Below, one piece after another: positions 63,046-64,000 of a stretch of DNA of 64,000 nucleotides. A model generated the notes under the pieces. The model worked only from the letters and a program-made list of their open reading frames with translations, was not told where the DNA came from and did not search any database. Each line of letters begins with the position of its first letter. The first letter of the stretch is position 1. The translations under genes were made by a program, and so were the position numbers. This DNA comes from Olsenella sp. oral taxon 807 (GTDB lineage Bacteria > Actinomycetota > Coriobacteriia > Coriobacteriales > Atopobiaceae): NCBI RefSeq assembly GCF_001189515.2, contig NZ_CP012069.2:1240001-1304000 (forward strand). Direction: 5' to 3'.

Positions 63046-63830
63046 ACGTGTGGGTGTGAAACGTTCAGGCCCGAGTGGCAGTGCCACCCACACGAGGCCG
63101 TACGCTCAGGGTCGAGTGGCAGTGCAGCTTACACTGCCAAATGGCATCGAGCGTACCGAAGCGGTACGCTTGGGGTCGAGTGGCAGTGCGATCGGTACGC
63201 TCAGGGGCGAGTGGCAGTGCAGCTTACACTGCCACTCGGCGGTGAACGTGTGGTAGTGGAACGTTCAGGCCCGAGTGGCAGTGCGATCGGTACGCTCGGG
63301 CCCGAGTGGCAGTGTCACCCACACGAGGCCGCACGCTCGGGGTCGAGTGGCAGTGTAGCTTACACTGCCAAATGGCATCGAGCGTACCGAAGCGGTACGC
63401 TCGGGGTCGAGTGGCAGTGTGATCGGTACGCTCAGGGGCGAGTGGCAGTGCGTCTCACACTGCCACTCGGTGGTGAACGTGCGGGTGTGAAACGTTCGGG
63501 GTCGAGTGGCAGTGCCACCCACATGAGGCGGTACGTTCGGGGTCGAGTGGCAGTGCCACCCACACGAGGCGGTACGTTCGGGGTCGAGTGGCAGTGCCAC
63601 CCACACGAGGCCGCACGCTTGGGGCCGAGTGGCAGTGCAGCTTACACTGCCAAATGGCATCGAGCGTACCGAAGCGGTACGCTCGGGCCCGAGTGGCAGT
63701 GCGATCGGTACGCTCAAGGGTGAGTGGCAGTGCAGTTTACACTGCCACTCGGCGGTGAACGTGTGGTGGTGGAACGTTCAGGCCCGAGTGGCAGTGCGAT
63801 CGGTACGCTCAGGGCCGAGTGGCAGTGCAG
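63046..63830. repeat. Hairpin-rich tandem array C
   Basis: Seventeen copies of GAGTGGCAGTG at 63072, 63113, 63177, 63208, 63272, 63303, 63343, 63408, 63439, 63503, 63544, 63584, 63626, 63690, 63721, 63785 and 63816. The steps are 31, 40-42 or 64-65 bp, each with its own content: the 31-bp unit has GATCGGTACGCTC; the 40-bp unit CCACCCACACGAGGC; the 64-bp units contain either the palindrome CACTGCCACTCGG or CGTACCGAAGCGGTACG. Most long units fold into stable hairpins. Open frames run through it in several phases but are a result of the repeats. Confidence 0.85.
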
Positions 63831-63954
63831 GTCCGGGCGACCTTCGGGCCGGCGGGCGCAGCGCCCAGTGCCGGGATGCGCCCCAAGAGGGGTCATCCCG
63901 AGCCTTGCCCGGAACGGTCTCTCCGTAAACAACGGAGCCTTTAATCAGGGCCTC

Positions 63955-64000
63955 TTAGAGAGAGGTCAGGGCCGTGATGATGCCAAAGATGATCCCCGGC
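63955..64000 (-). CDS. 3' end of a gene continuing beyond the window
   Basis: Fourteen reverse-strand codons reading PGIIFGIITALTSL before a TAA at 63957-63955. The strongly hydrophobic composition fits the last membrane helix of an integral membrane protein. Too little is present to identify it. Confidence 0.4.
   Translation of the reverse strand, partial: PGIIFGIITALTSL

Noticed and set aside
63046-63830. CRISPR array or coding repeat protein
   Set aside because: Unit length alternates among 31, 40 and 64 bp, inserts are shared between units rather than unique, and frames are open on both strands equally.

Overview
The window is GC-rich bacterial chromosome. Gene content and order (rpmB / Asp23 / DAK2 kinase / recG / rsmD / coaD; metK, priA, def, fmt, rsmB; ATP-type pckA, ackA, pta) suggest an anaerobic, fermentative actinomycete of the Coriobacteriia, probably Atopobiaceae (Olsenella-like). 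That placement is inference from protein character and gene order; no rRNA gene is present to confirm it.

Layout. (1) 1-9.5 kb is an accessory island lying between a tRNA-Val gene and a tRNA-Gln/tRNA-Glu/tRNA-Glu cluster, and between two paralogous flippase-like membrane genes (233-1534 and 9661-11055). It holds a decayed toxin-antitoxin pair, an AlbA_2/HATPase regulator, a phage scaffold gene with a broken capsid gene, a three-gene TIGR04255 operon whose last gene is split by a 541-bp mobile element, and short repeats. Both tRNA units have the same promoter design (TTGCGC, 17 bp, TATAGT) and similar terminators. (2) 11-27 kb: gltX, a YhgE/Pip exporter with a degenerate ABC protein and a TetR regulator, metK, a GH32 sucrose hydrolase, priA, an AAA ATPase, def-fmt-rsmB. 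(3) 27.1-28.2 kb: a non-coding array of a 21-bp repeat phased at 31 bp. (4) 28-36 kb: FmdB zinc ribbon, a HAD-thiamine pyrophosphokinase fusion, rpmB, Asp23, DAK2 kinase, recG-rsmD-coaD. (5) 36-44 kb: one-directional envelope/TelA cluster (two related XpaC-like proteins, a vWA protein with a substrate-binding-like region, TelA, an NlpC/P60 hydrolase, a large membrane protein). (6) 44-51.8 kb: thyA-folA, lipid kinase and acyl-ACP thioesterase, rnd, a membrane zinc peptidase, xseA-xseB, HIT protein. (7) 52-62.4 kb: ackA, pckA, rpiB, pta, glf with a family 2 glycosyltransferase, an IS630-type element, a P1 peptidase, maf, a ferredoxin. (8) 62.4-64 kb is almost entirely repeats: a second copy of the 541-bp-type element and a hairpin-rich array, then the 3' end of a reverse-strand gene.

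Metabolically, pta and ackA make ATP from acetyl-CoA, pckA links PEP and oxaloacetate, and the GH32 enzyme feeds sucrose-type sugars in. The strongest unusual signals are the frame-exact split gene with its target-site duplication, the 31-bp-phased repeat arrays, the hairpin array at the right end, and the XpaC/vWA/TelA cluster.
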